Shown: positions 1-8,814 of the stretch, piece after piece
How the letters are laid out: each line of letters starts with the position of its first letter
Numbering within the stretch: position 1 is the first letter of the stretch
Source of the DNA: a virus
Virus record (IMG/VR): IMGVR_UViG_3300010885_031189
Coordinates: 1-64,000 of that record
Direction: 5' to 3' (one strand)
DNA: 64,000 nucleotides
Program-made: the position numbers and the translations under genes
Notes under the pieces: model-generated
The model's database searches: none
Told to the model about the DNA's origin: nothing
What the model saw: only the letters and a program-made list of their open reading frames with translations

Positions 1-2178
1 AGCAGTCCGGGCAATACATTCGGATGGCAGGCAAACTTAAAATCAGCCGCTTTTGCTAAACAAATGATTGATAAAGGTGTCACTGATATTGAAGCAATCA
101 GTGATGCTATTCATAAAGGTTGGAATGTAACAGCACACGCATTTGTTCAGAAGCCTGAACAATTTGATGATACTGCTAAGTTACAAGCTGCTGGTAAATT
201 AGAAGCAAAACTTAAACAACGAGCACAGTTGATGAAACAAAATTATGCTGAATTGCCAGAAGATGAAAAAGAAAAAGATCGGGTTGTTGCCCGTGCATTG
301 TTACAAGCATTAAAAGGTCAATCAGGTGTGGCGGAAGCAACTGGTGACAAACGGTTTGATTCTACTTTGGCAAACATTATCAAAGGTGCTACGCCAAACA
401 CACCTGAGAGATTTATAAAAGATATTAAAAATGTAGCCAAGATTAAATATAAATTCCAAGTAGGAGATTGGGTAACAATTGACCCTAACGAGACTGCCAA
501 GTGGCCCAGCAGTGGCATGATAGGTCGTATAAGTAGATTTAGCTCCGATGGTGACGCCGTAGTAAATGTAAATCCAAGTGGCGGTGCCAGTGGTGGTAAC
601 TCAAGTGGTACACATACCTCAGTGCCTACTTCAATGTTAGAAAAATTAGCTGTGAATTTAGATGAACCAGGTGTGTCGGAAGCATTAGATAAAGAAGGTG
701 ATTATCATGTATCCGTTCAAAAGGGAAAATTCTTGCCATCTGATCGTGGCGGCGGTAGTGATGAGAACCTCAACTATTTGCATGATCTAATGAATATTAG
801 CGGAACTGGTGGCGGTCCTATGTTAGTAACCATCTCCGATCCAAGAATTGCTACAGAAGTTGCGGCTATGTACGGTGGAAAGGTACTAAAAACTCGCTAT
901 GGAACTTATAGAATAGTTCAAAGTAAAGGACAGAATCAAAAAACACCAACACCAGAACCCGAATTGGTAGGTATGCGTGAGGACGGTGTGGCGGAAGGCT
1001 CTATAACTCCCGATGTCACCGTTAAAAAAATAAGTGACGATGGAAATGAAAAAGAATGGCATATATTTCGCGGCAAAGAAATGATTGGGTATGTAATAAA
1101 GAATCAGCCCGAGTTTGCTGATGGTCTATATATTGCTCATGGGCATGGTCCAGGTCGTGCTTTTGACAAAGAGTTTACGGGTTTAAAACCAGCCGTAAAT
1201 TATATAACGAGTCTAAAAGAAGGTGTGGCGGAAGACTCTTCATCACTTGATGAATATGAACGTAGATTGGCTAGCATACAATCGTTAAGATACAAAGATC
1301 CGCCGAAATATGCAATAGCGTATAAGGAGTTAATCACGGCTATGCCCAAAGAACATGCAGCACATGCTACTAATGTGCAAAAAGGTTCATATTCTTCCGG
1401 GGAGCGCGGATCAGGTACTGGTAGTATCGGGCGCGTATCAGAAGACTCAGCACAAGGTACTGCAAATAAAAAAGCTTGGGATAAAGGTCATGAAGCTGGT
1501 TACACCGGCAATGAAAAATGTCCATGCAAGCCAGGTTCTGCTGAAGAAAAAGCTTGGAATGCCGGTCATAAGGTTGGGCGGGATGAACGAAGCCATGAAA
1601 GACATGGTGTTAAAGAAGGCAATATGAAATCATCTGAAAATAATCCAACTGGCCCTAGTTTTGCTGGTGGTAAATTGAAGGGTACTGATTCTGCTGCTCA
1701 AGCTAAAAACAAATACGTAGGAGAAGACACAATGCCATCTGTTAAACTAATGCGTAATATCGCTGAAGGCTTGGTTAGAGTAGATGATGTAGTTCTAAAT
1801 CGTCCAGTTTACGGTAAACCAACTGATCAAGATCGCAGAGCAGTATATCGTATGGTTAGAGAATTTGCTGATGCCGGCATTGATTATAATGATGCAGTCA
1901 TTGAACTTGTTGAATATTTCAAACATGAATTGTCAGAACTAGCAGTTGCACCAACTATTCCAGCGGTAGGTGGACAACCAGCTACCACTACAGCACCTAC
2001 TGGAACACCAAGTAGTACAACTGCAAATACAGCAGCAAAAACACCAGATACTGTTAGTTCTACTAATGTTGTAAAACCACCAGTAACTCAACAAGGAGTT
2101 GATGCTTTAGCACAAATGGTTAAGAATGCTGGATTAAGCCCCAGTCAGATCAGCTATTTAATGTCACAGGCAAAATAA
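1..2178 (+). CDS. Large repeat-containing virion-type protein, 5' end outside window
   Basis: The frame is open from base 1 with no stop, so the gene begins upstream; the first ATG inside is at 64. At least 725 residues are encoded. I do not recognise the whole protein. Counting from the ATG at 64, the short motif GVAE recurs near residues 89-92, 309-312 and 388-391, with GVSE near 203, and separates unrelated-looking segments like a linker. Residues 470-508 resemble an Rmf/CrpP-type motif (AWxxGxxAG...CPC...AWxxGxxxGRDE). Residues about 585-630 form a charged, probably helical segment, and the last 80 residues are rich in Thr, Pro and Ala. Four more virion-like genes follow directly, so a structural or packaged role is inferred. 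Function is unknown. Confidence 0.75.
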   Translation, partial: SSPGNTFGWQANLKSAAFAKQMIDKGVTDIEAISDAIHKGWNVTAHAFVQKPEQFDDTAKLQAAGKLEAKLKQRAQLMKQNYAELPEDEKEKDRVVARALLQALKGQSGVAEATGDKRFDSTLANIIKGATPNTPERFIKDIKNVAKIKYKFQVGDWVTIDPNETAKWPSSGMIGRISRFSSDGDAVVNVNPSGGASGGNSSGTHTSVPTSMLEKLAVNLDEPGVSEALDKEGDYHVSVQKGKFLPSDRGGGSDENLNYLHDLMNISGTGGGPMLVTISDPRIATEVAAMYGGKVLKTRYGTYRIVQSKGQNQKTPTPEPELVGMREDGVAEGSITPDVTVKKISDDGNEKEWHIFRGKEMIGYVIKNQPEFADGLYIAHGHGPGRAFDKEFTGLKPAVNYITSLKEGVAEDSSSLDEYERRLASIQSLRYKDPPKYAIAYKELITAMPKEHAAHATNVQKGSYSSGERGSGTGSIGRVSEDSAQGTANKKAWDKGHEAGYTGNEKCPCKPGSAEEKAWNAGHKVGRDERSHERHGVKEGNMKSSENNPTGPSFAGGKLKGTDSAAQAKNKYVGEDTMPSVKLMRNIAEGLVRVDDVVLNRPVYGKPTDQDRRAVYRMVREFADAGIDYNDAVIELVEYFKHELSELAVAPTIPAVGGQPATTTAPTGTPSSTTANTAAKTPDTVSSTNVVKPPVTQQGVDALAQMVKNAGLSPSQISYLMSQAK
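325..1234 (+). repeat. Dispersed 13-bp repeat encoding GVAE linker
   Basis: GGTGTGGCGGAAG occurs at 325-337, 985-997 and 1222-1234, and with one change (GGTGTGTCGGAAG) at 670-682. All copies are in the same reading frame and encode GVAE or GVSE. Identity at codon third positions suggests recent duplication or exchange rather than only protein-level constraint. Confidence 0.7.
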
Positions 2179-2180
2179 TC

Positions 2181-3041
2181 ATGTATGTATTGGAATTGTT
2201 TAATGGTGCCGAATCCCCGAGTCCTCGGAGGAAAGTGTCACTTACAAATATAAAAGAAGATAGCACTATGCCCGATGTTACTGATCAACCTGTCACACAA
2301 TCCAATCCTGAAGACAAAATAACATTAGATGTTCCATTGCTTATTCGCATCATGGAATATGCCCGAGAGGATTCAAAGACTGATATGGACTTACATGATG
2401 TTGCTGAACGCTTGATTGCATTAAGCGCAAATGGTAACACATTAACTATGAGTGATTATGAATCAATTGTGGGTGGTGAAGCTGATATTGAAGAAGGATG
2501 GTCCGACATAAAAAGTGGATTGAAAAAAGGTCTTGCTGCTGGAGTATTAGGTGCTGCAGCATTGGGCGCCAATGCTGGTGGTGTTTCATTACCTAATTCA
2601 GGTGGTAGTTTCCCTCCAGCCGCACAACAAACATTGAATCAGCGTGTTCAAGCTATGAAAGATGCTGAGGCTGCAAAAACTGGTACAGGTAATGCACAGG
2701 CCGCAGACCTAAGTCACTTCAATACACAATATCTACAACAAGTAGCATCCGGCGAACATCAAAGACCCCTTGTTAGCGCAGACGATGCTAAAGCAGAACT
2801 ACAGTTAAGAGCAAACGGTAAACAACAAACTGTTACTACGGAACCTAGTACTAAACCAACAGGACCAACAGGGTTTAGTAAAGAATATCTACAAAAGGCA
2901 GCTGATACTAATCGTACTGGTAGATACCTGATTAGTGTTGAAAAAGCACAAGAACTATTAAAGCAACGTGTTGAAAAAGAAAGTGTATCTGAAGATATCA
3001 CTAGTTTCAAAGACTTAGTTGGAAAAATGAGAAGATTGTAA
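2181..3041 (+). CDS. Unknown virion-type protein with internal duplication
   Basis: A 286-residue protein starting two bases after the preceding stop, so probably co-transcribed with it. An acidic N-terminal half (residues about 45-110) is followed by a small hydrophobic Ala/Gly segment near residues 115-135 that could be membrane-interacting or simply flexible. The C-terminal half contains two copies of a roughly 36-residue unit, recognisable by YLQQVA...RPLVS...A and YLQKAA...RYLIS...A, separated by a Thr/Pro-rich linker. No family was recognised. Position between virion-type genes suggests a structural or ejected protein. Confidence 0.7.
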   Translation: MYVLELFNGAESPSPRRKVSLTNIKEDSTMPDVTDQPVTQSNPEDKITLDVPLLIRIMEYAREDSKTDMDLHDVAERLIALSANGNTLTMSDYESIVGGEADIEEGWSDIKSGLKKGLAAGVLGAAALGANAGGVSLPNSGGSFPPAAQQTLNQRVQAMKDAEAAKTGTGNAQAADLSHFNTQYLQQVASGEHQRPLVSADDAKAELQLRANGKQQTVTTEPSTKPTGPTGFSKEYLQKAADTNRTGRYLISVEKAQELLKQRVEKESVSEDITSFKDLVGKMRRL

Positions 3042-3049
3042 GATAAATA
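3042..3049 (+). promoter_or_regulatory. Late promoter candidate GATAAATA
   Basis: Matches the ATAAATA core of T4-type late promoters. With T4 geometry (the octamer at -13 to -6) transcription would start at 3055, the A of the next start codon. It lies just after the stop of the previous gene. Confidence 0.45.
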
Positions 3050-3054
3050 TTGAT

Positions 3055-3354
3055 ATGGCTAATACGGTATATGATAATTCATTAGTTCCAGTTGGATATT
3101 CTAACTGGAATGCATACCTCAATTCATTTCCAAAAATTGAACGAGGCGCTATCAAATGTGATGAAATAGCAGAACCTGAACGTAAAAAATTAGGTACTAA
3201 TAGTTATCGTGTTAATAATAATTATGTAGGAACCGTGGCACCTGTTACAGCAAGACCCTGGACAACTTCAACATTAGAAAATATAAACTTTATCTCAGAA
3301 GAAAATGATGACGTTCTAACAACTGAGGATGATAATCCTTTTATAATGGAATAA
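3055..3354 (+). CDS. Small unknown virion-type protein
   Basis: A 99-residue protein beginning at an ATG exactly six bases after the GATAAATA element, so its mRNA may have no leader. It is rich in Asn and Asp, has an acidic C-terminus and shows no predicted membrane segment. It sits four bases before the following fibre gene. No family was recognised; a structural or accessory role is inferred only from its neighbours. Confidence 0.6.
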   Translation: MANTVYDNSLVPVGYSNWNAYLNSFPKIERGAIKCDEIAEPERKKLGTNSYRVNNNYVGTVAPVTARPWTTSTLENINFISEENDDVLTTEDDNPFIME

Positions 3355-3357
3355 AAA

Positions 3358-4101
3358 ATGGCAATTAAAATCAGTCAGTTAACCCCACTTCCTACAGCTA
3401 CTACAACTACACTATTTCCTGTAATTCAAACAGGTGTTAATTATAGAGCTTCTTTTGGAAATATAGTATCATTCGTCAGTAATAATTTAACCAGCCTTTC
3501 TGGTAATTTATCTGTTAATATTCTATCTAGTACTAACAACGGGAACGGGACAAACTTTAAAGTGGGCGATGATGCTTGGATTGGTGATGTTAATATATCC
3601 AATACGCTTGCTGTCCGAGGTGTTCAAGATGCTGGACAGGGTTATATTATTTTTGGTAATGCTAACAATACCACATACATCGGGCGTAACGGAACTGGCC
3701 CTATTACAGCAACAGGAAACTTCGCAGTAACTGGTACAACGACAGTTAAGAGTATAAATGAAGCATTTACACCAAAAACTGGAGCCACTGGGGTAATAGC
3801 GCATGATTATAGTGCCAGTACTATCTTTAGTCACTCGTCCATTGCGGCTGATTTTACTGTAAATATAACTAATTTAACACTGCCTACATTAAATACTACC
3901 AATATTACATTAGTATTAACACAAGGGGCAACTGCTTATATACCATCTGCTTTACAAATTGCAGGTGCAGCACAATCCATTAAATGGCAAGGCGGAAGTG
4001 CTCCAACTGGAAATGCTAATAAAACAGATATAGTATCATTTAGTATTATGAATAATGCTGGTACTTATACCGTACTAGGTCAATTAGTGACATTTGGATA
4101 A
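3358..4101 (+). CDS. Tail-fibre-like structural protein
   Basis: A 247-residue protein of low-complexity beta-strand character, rich in Thr, Asn, Gly and Ser with very few charges, as is usual for phage fibre shafts. Residues 75-125 hold short repeats of the type GNANNTTYIGRNG. The C-terminal 80 residues (ITLVLTQGATAY ... SIKWQGG ... VSFSIMNN) match in layout the C-terminal domain of the collagen-like protein at 11105-11686 ([12 protein letters not shown] ... FKTLS ... INIF), so the two are probably fibre proteins sharing a terminal domain. It is followed directly by the polyglycine adhesin. Confidence 0.7.
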   Translation: MAIKISQLTPLPTATTTTLFPVIQTGVNYRASFGNIVSFVSNNLTSLSGNLSVNILSSTNNGNGTNFKVGDDAWIGDVNISNTLAVRGVQDAGQGYIIFGNANNTTYIGRNGTGPITATGNFAVTGTTTVKSINEAFTPKTGATGVIAHDYSASTIFSHSSIAADFTVNITNLTLPTLNTTNITLVLTQGATAYIPSALQIAGAAQSIKWQGGSAPTGNANKTDIVSFSIMNNAGTYTVLGQLVTFG

Positions 4102-4104
4102 CAT

Positions 4105-5007
4105 ATGCCATTTCTTGGATCATTTTCAGGTACTTTCGCAAAACGAAGTGGTGGACAATCATCCCTACTAATTGAAGTATTACTTGTTGCTGGTGGCGGT
4201 GGCGGTGGCGGTGGAACTTATGGTAATGCAAACGGTGGTGGTGGTGCAGGTGGATTTTTATACGCGGCTAGTCAATCAATTCCACACGGTAGCTATGTAG
4301 TGATGGTTGGAGGTGGCGGTGCAATGGGAACGGCTGGTGGAAATGCGTCCATTTCTGGTTCTGGAATGTCGTCTATTACTGCGATTGGTGGTGGTCGAGG
4401 CGGTGGCGGATCGTCAGGTGATGCCACCACTGGCGGGTCAGGCGGCGGCGCTAAAGGTGCCGGTAGCAACGGCAATGGATTTCCTTGGGGAGTGGGAATA
4501 AATGGACAAGGAAATCGTGGTGGTAATGGAGATGCCTGGGCATCGGGTGGACGAGTCGGTGGTGGTGGTGGTGGTGGTGCTAGTGGTGTGGGAACAGATG
4601 GAGGTCCTCCAGGAGGGAATGGTGGACCAGGATCACCCAATCCAATAGCTAGTTCTACGGTTGGACAACTTAATACTGGTATATACTATTTAAGTGGCGG
4701 TGGTGGTGCTGGCGGTTCTGATTGGGAACATCGAAATGGTTATGGTGGTATTGGGGGTGGTGGTAATGCAGGAGTATCTGGAACAGTCAATACTGGCGGC
4801 GGCGGCGGCGGATCGACTACTAATGGAAGTACTTATTCAGAAGGCTCTGTAATAACAGGTCCTGGTGGCTCAGGCGTTGTTATCATTCGTTATTCATCTG
4901 CATTTCCTGCATTATCATCAACATCTGGTTCGCCCAGCATTGTAGTAGCCAATGGATATCGTACATATACCTGGACTACTACAGGATCATATTCACTAAC
5001 TTATTAA
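4105..5007 (+). CDS. Polyglycine tail-tip adhesin
   Basis: A 300-residue protein with a short N-terminal strand region, then LLVAGGGGGGGG and a central 200 residues made of many glycine runs (GGGG, GGGGAGG) alternating with short variable loops. A beta-rich C-terminal cap ends in TWTTTGSYSLTY. Alternating glycine runs and loops are the hallmark of polyglycine type II sandwich adhesins, such as the receptor-binding gp38 tips of S16-like T4 phages. A host-receptor-binding role at the fibre tip is therefore inferred. The loops between glycine runs would be the hypervariable contact surface. It starts three bases after the preceding fibre gene. Confidence 0.75.
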   Translation: MPFLGSFSGTFAKRSGGQSSLLIEVLLVAGGGGGGGGTYGNANGGGGAGGFLYAASQSIPHGSYVVMVGGGGAMGTAGGNASISGSGMSSITAIGGGRGGGGSSGDATTGGSGGGAKGAGSNGNGFPWGVGINGQGNRGGNGDAWASGGRVGGGGGGGASGVGTDGGPPGGNGGPGSPNPIASSTVGQLNTGIYYLSGGGGAGGSDWEHRNGYGGIGGGGNAGVSGTVNTGGGGGGSTTNGSTYSEGSVITGPGGSGVVIIRYSSAFPALSSTSGSPSIVVANGYRTYTWTTTGSYSLTY

Positions 5008-5036
5008 GTTATGCAAACAACAGGACATCCTTAGGA

Positions 5037-5078
5037 CCGTGGTAGTTACTACCATGTAGATGTGGCCGGCTGCTGGCC
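5037..5078. other. GC-richer segment with two hairpins after adhesin gene
   Basis: TGGTAG-TTA-CTACCA (5040-5054) is a perfect 6-bp inverted repeat, extendable to 8 bp with one G-U pair. GGCC-N7-GGCC lies at 5064-5078. No T-run follows, so this is not a standard terminator. It could be a structured 3' end of the late transcript or a small RNA; nothing decides between these. Confidence 0.4.
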
Positions 5079-5100
5079 TGAAGAGTAACTATTCGCTACA

Positions 5101-5772
5101 GTGAAATTCAAAAGTGAGCAATTATTTTCCATGAACGACTTACACTTAACTGATAATTCACTTGACCCCATTGGGTACTTCAATAAACCAATAGGTAAAC
5201 TACTGTTTATTCCAACAGCTAGTGATATAAATCTGTTTGACCAAAACGGTTATGATCTTACTGATCTTGAAAAACATTATTATAGGTCAAATCAAACCTC
5301 AATGCAACCTCATCGGTATCGTACTGCAGCTAAATCAACTTGGATGACTCAAGCTGAAAATAAAATTTCTGGCGCAGTATTAAATCATGCCATGCTATTA
5401 CAGCGTAATGGGTATCAAGGTGAGGCACTTAAACAAATGGAATACTGGGCAAAAACTCTACCATTAGTATATAAAGTAGCTAAAATCCGTCCTAAATGGG
5501 GATTTGATTTCAGTATGGACTATGTTGATAGTAACGGAAATACATTTGAAGTTCTTCACTATGAATATGACCTATTTGATTATCAACAAGTACAGGATAA
5601 ATTAAACAAATATCAACCCCAATTCTTGAACTGTGATTGGGACGATGCTGCTAAAAGTATATTGGCACATAAGGATAAATGGTTTCACTTGGATTTCTTC
5701 CCCCAATCCAAATGGAAATGTGATTACTTTGGGATTGACAGCGAGAACTTCGGTCACGTTATCTGGTCTTGA
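5101..5772 (+). CDS. Conserved phage protein of unknown function
   Basis: A 223-residue protein. The longest start is the GTG at 5101 and an ATG lies ten codons later at 5131; neither has a good Shine-Dalgarno, and an in-frame stop at 5086 excludes anything longer. The C-terminal part is rich in aromatic and acidic residues (FEVLHYEYDLFDY, WFHLDFFPQSKWKCDYFGI). From memory it resembles hypothetical proteins of T4-like marine phages. No catalytic motif was recognised and no membrane segment is visible. Confidence 0.65.
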   Translation: MKFKSEQLFSMNDLHLTDNSLDPIGYFNKPIGKLLFIPTASDINLFDQNGYDLTDLEKHYYRSNQTSMQPHRYRTAAKSTWMTQAENKISGAVLNHAMLLQRNGYQGEALKQMEYWAKTLPLVYKVAKIRPKWGFDFSMDYVDSNGNTFEVLHYEYDLFDYQQVQDKLNKYQPQFLNCDWDDAAKSILAHKDKWFHLDFFPQSKWKCDYFGIDSENFGHVIWS

Positions 5773-5775
5773 GTA

Positions 5776-5804
5776 TTGACTTAACCAGTCAATTACTGTA
5801 TAAT
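5776..5804 (+). promoter_or_regulatory. Sigma-70 promoter for dsbA-like gene and polymerase
   Basis: TTGACT (5776-5781), a 17-bp spacer, then TATAAT (5799-5804). An inverted repeat ATTGACT-N5-AGTCAAT (5775-5793) covers the -35 box and could be an operator. Confidence 0.85.
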
Positions 5805-5830
5805 GATTCTTTAACTGTAAAGGAAATATA

Positions 5831-6091
5831 ATGACAGCACGAATGTTTAGTGGCGATCAAAAAATCCGTCTCGTTCAAATCATTAATGAAGGTATCAATG
5901 TTCTCCAGGAAGTTGAAGACTTGACTGCCGGACTTAATGAAACCATTAAGGCTATCGCTGAGGAAATGGAAATCAAACCAAGTATCCTGAAGAAAGCAAT
6001 CAAAATTGCATCCAAGAGTACTCTAGGTGAAACTAATCGTGATAACGAGGAATTGAACACCATCTTGGAAACTGTTGGCCGAACTCTTTAA
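5831..6091 (+). CDS. dsbA: DsbA-like double-stranded DNA-binding protein
   Basis: An 86-residue protein with an AAAGGA ribosome site before the ATG. It is wholly helical and charged: an N-terminal helix (KIRLVQIINEGINVLQEV), then EEMEIKPSILKKAIKIA and an acidic C-terminal helix. T4 DsbA is 89 residues, binds double-stranded DNA at late promoters and has a similar arrangement. I assign it to this family from size and general sequence likeness, without an alignment. It heads the operon with DNA polymerase, whose coding sequence follows closely. Another small helical DNA-binding protein cannot be excluded. Confidence 0.5.
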   Translation: MTARMFSGDQKIRLVQIINEGINVLQEVEDLTAGLNETIKAIAEEMEIKPSILKKAIKIASKSTLGETNRDNEELNTILETVGRTL

Positions 6092-6102
6092 GGAGCAATA
6101 GT

Positions 6103-8814
6103 ATCAGCTACATTGATTGTATTTTTGATAAAGATAAGGATGCTATACAGGTAGTCGAACGGGATAAACAAGGCAAGCGAGTCTTTACTCAGTATCCCGT
6201 GAACTATACACTGTATTTTCCTGATCGTAAAGGTAAACACCGAACTATCTATGGTACTACTGTTAGTAAATTCACAACTAAAAGTCGGACTGAATTTGAG
6301 AAAGAACGCAGAATTCATTCTGGCAAAACACTCTTTGAAAGTGATATCAATCCTATCTTTAGGTGTCTAAGTGAAAACTATTTAGGGGTAGATGCTCCTA
6401 AGTTACATACTTGCTTCCTTGACATTGAAACTGACTTCTCTCAAGAAAAGGGATTCTCTCCGGCCAGCGAAGCATTTAATTCAGTCACTGCCATCTCAAT
6501 GTACTTGGATTGGCTAGATCAACTAGTCACCCTAGTAATTGCACCATCACATATGAGTCCCGAAACTGCACAAGAAATTGTTGATCAGTTTGGTAATTCA
6601 ATCCTATTCACTAATGAAAAGGATATGTTTGATGCATTTTTTGCATTGATTGAGGATGCTGATGTACTAACTGGATGGAACTCTGAAGGATACGATATTC
6701 CATATATGGTGAATCGTGTCACTAGGGTAATGAGTAAAGATGATACTCGCAGATTTTGTTTGTTAGGGCAACTACCTAAACCAAGAACTTATGAACGATT
6801 TGGTAAAGAAGAAACGACCTATGACTTAGTTGGTAGGGTACATATGGATTACCTACAACTATATAAAAAATATAACTACGAAAGTCGGCATAGTTATAAA
6901 CTTGACACTATTGGTGAAATGGAAGTAGGAGAGAACAAGACTGCGTATGAAGGAACTCTTGATCAATTGTATAACAAGGACTTCAACAAGTTCATTGAAT
7001 ACAATCGTCAGGATACAATGCTATTGGTAAAGATTCACAATAAACTACAATTCCTGGAACTTGCTAACCAACTTGCACATGAAAATACAGTATTGTTACC
7101 TACCGTTATGGGGTCGGTGGCAATGATTGAAATGGCGATCATGAATGAATCTCATGCTCGCGGTATGGTAGTTCCAGATAAAAAACGAAAGGGTAAAAAT
7201 GATAATGAACAACAAGCAGCAGGTGCCTATGTTGCTACTCCCAAAAGGGGCATCCATGAATGGGTCGGTGCGACGGACATTAACTCACTCTACCCCTCAG
7301 CTATCCGTGCTCTTAACTTGGCCCCGGAAACCATTGTTGCCCAGGTCAGACAAAATTTAACTGATAAGTACATGCTTGAAAAAGGCATGAAACTTGCCAG
7401 AGAAAAAGCTAGACATAAAGAAGGTGATGATGATGTCACTGGTAGTGTTCTTTGGGAAGGACTTTTTGGTAGTTTAGAATACACTGCAGTAATGAATCAG
7501 GATAGAGGAACAATCCTCACCGTTGATTTTGAGGACGGTAGATCAGTTGAAATGAGTGCTGCTGAAGTTTGGAAGATGGTATTTAATAGTAACAATCCAT
7601 ATATCATTAGTGCGAATGGTACAATATTTACCCACTCACATGAAGGTGTAATTCCAGGGTTATTAACCAAGTGGTATTCTGATAGAAAGATCATGCAGAA
7701 GAAGATGAAAGAGTCTACTACTACTGAAGATAGAGATTTTTGGGATAAACGTCAACTTGTCAGAAAAATTCTATTGAATAGTGCATATGGGGCAATTTTG
7801 AATGAGCACTGTAGATTTTATGATAAACGAATCGGTCAAAGTGTAACTCTGAGTGGTAGGCAAATTGTTCGTCATATGATGAGTAACATCAATGAGTGCG
7901 TCACTGGTGAATATCAACATGATGGTGCTGCTATCGTATATGGTGATACTGACTCATGTATTTTCTCAGCATGGCCTATGGTAAAAGATGAAGTTGCGGC
8001 TGGTAAGATGGAATGGAATAAAGAAATTGCGATTGGATTGTATGATTCATTAGCAGATCAGGTCAACATTGGATTTCCTGCATTTATGGAACAAGCATTT
8101 CATTGTCCACGAAAGAATGGTGAAATTATCAAAGCCGGTCGGGAATATGTGGGTGATCGTGGTATCTTTATTACTAAAAAACGCTATGCTATTAATATCT
8201 ATGATAAAGAAGGAAAGCGTCAGGATAAAGATGGAAAGACTGGATCAATCAAAGCAATGGGTCTTGATTTGAAAAGGGCAGATACGCCTAAATATATTCA
8301 AGAGTTCCTATTAAATGTATTAACTATGGTACTTGCTGGTAAAGGACGTGAAGAGGTAATTGAAACTATCAAAACTTTCAAATTAATATTAGAAAAACAA
8401 CCAAGTTGGAGTAAAGGTAGTCCTAAATCAGTAAACAATCTTACCATGTATGGAGACAAGGAAGCACATAGTAAGACTGGTAGAGCAAATATGCCAGGGC
8501 ATGTTAGAGCAGCATTAAATTGGAATTTTTTACGAAAGATGAATGGTGATAACTACAGTCAAAAGATTGTTGATGGAATGAAAATTGTTATTTGTAAATT
8601 AAAATCTAACCCATTGGGGTTTACTTCAGTTGCATATCCCACTGATGAACTAAGATTACCCACATGGTTCTGTGACTTACCATTTGACGATAAATTAATG
8701 GAAGCTACCTTAGTAGATGACAAGATAGACAATTTATTAGGTGTATTAAACTGGAATGTGTTGTCGGATACTAATATCAATACTACCATTGGTAATTTGT
8801 TTAGTTTCTCATGA
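6103..8814 (+). CDS. 43: Family B DNA polymerase (T4 gp43 type)
   Basis: Replicative polymerase with proofreading exonuclease. Exonuclease motifs are FLDIETD, GWNSEGYDIPY and YNRQDTM; polymerase motifs are A DINSLYPSAI, B KILLNSAYGAIL and C YGDTDS, followed by KKRYA. The C-terminus ends IGNLFSFS, like the clamp-binding tail of gp43. The first conventional start is a GTG at 6199, but the frame is open back into the upstream gene. A strong TAAGGAG (6089-6095) sits seven bases before an in-frame ATC at 6103. Starting there gives 903 residues (T4: 898) and restores the N-terminal strands. I therefore place the start at AUC, which is unusual. The clamp gene follows. Confidence 0.93.
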   Translation: MSYIDCIFDKDKDAIQVVERDKQGKRVFTQYPVNYTLYFPDRKGKHRTIYGTTVSKFTTKSRTEFEKERRIHSGKTLFESDINPIFRCLSENYLGVDAPKLHTCFLDIETDFSQEKGFSPASEAFNSVTAISMYLDWLDQLVTLVIAPSHMSPETAQEIVDQFGNSILFTNEKDMFDAFFALIEDADVLTGWNSEGYDIPYMVNRVTRVMSKDDTRRFCLLGQLPKPRTYERFGKEETTYDLVGRVHMDYLQLYKKYNYESRHSYKLDTIGEMEVGENKTAYEGTLDQLYNKDFNKFIEYNRQDTMLLVKIHNKLQFLELANQLAHENTVLLPTVMGSVAMIEMAIMNESHARGMVVPDKKRKGKNDNEQQAAGAYVATPKRGIHEWVGATDINSLYPSAIRALNLAPETIVAQVRQNLTDKYMLEKGMKLAREKARHKEGDDDVTGSVLWEGLFGSLEYTAVMNQDRGTILTVDFEDGRSVEMSAAEVWKMVFNSNNPYIISANGTIFTHSHEGVIPGLLTKWYSDRKIMQKKMKESTTTEDRDFWDKRQLVRKILLNSAYGAILNEHCRFYDKRIGQSVTLSGRQIVRHMMSNINECVTGEYQHDGAAIVYGDTDSCIFSAWPMVKDEVAAGKMEWNKEIAIGLYDSLADQVNIGFPAFMEQAFHCPRKNGEIIKAGREYVGDRGIFITKKRYAINIYDKEGKRQDKDGKTGSIKAMGLDLKRADTPKYIQEFLLNVLTMVLAGKGREEVIETIKTFKLILEKQPSWSKGSPKSVNNLTMYGDKEAHSKTGRANMPGHVRAALNWNFLRKMNGDNYSQKIVDGMKIVICKLKSNPLGFTSVAYPTDELRLPTWFCDLPFDDKLMEATLVDDKIDNLLGVLNWNVLSDTNINTTIGNLFSFS

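Noticed and set aside
4293-4640. Pro-rich open frame on the minus strand
   Set aside because: It is the mirror of the glycine-codon repeats of the adhesin gene; long antisense frames arise from GGN codons.
4190-4830. Tandem repeats resembling a CRISPR array or minisatellite
   Set aside because: The repetition is of GGT/GGC glycine codons in frame within a coding sequence, without regular repeats and spacers.
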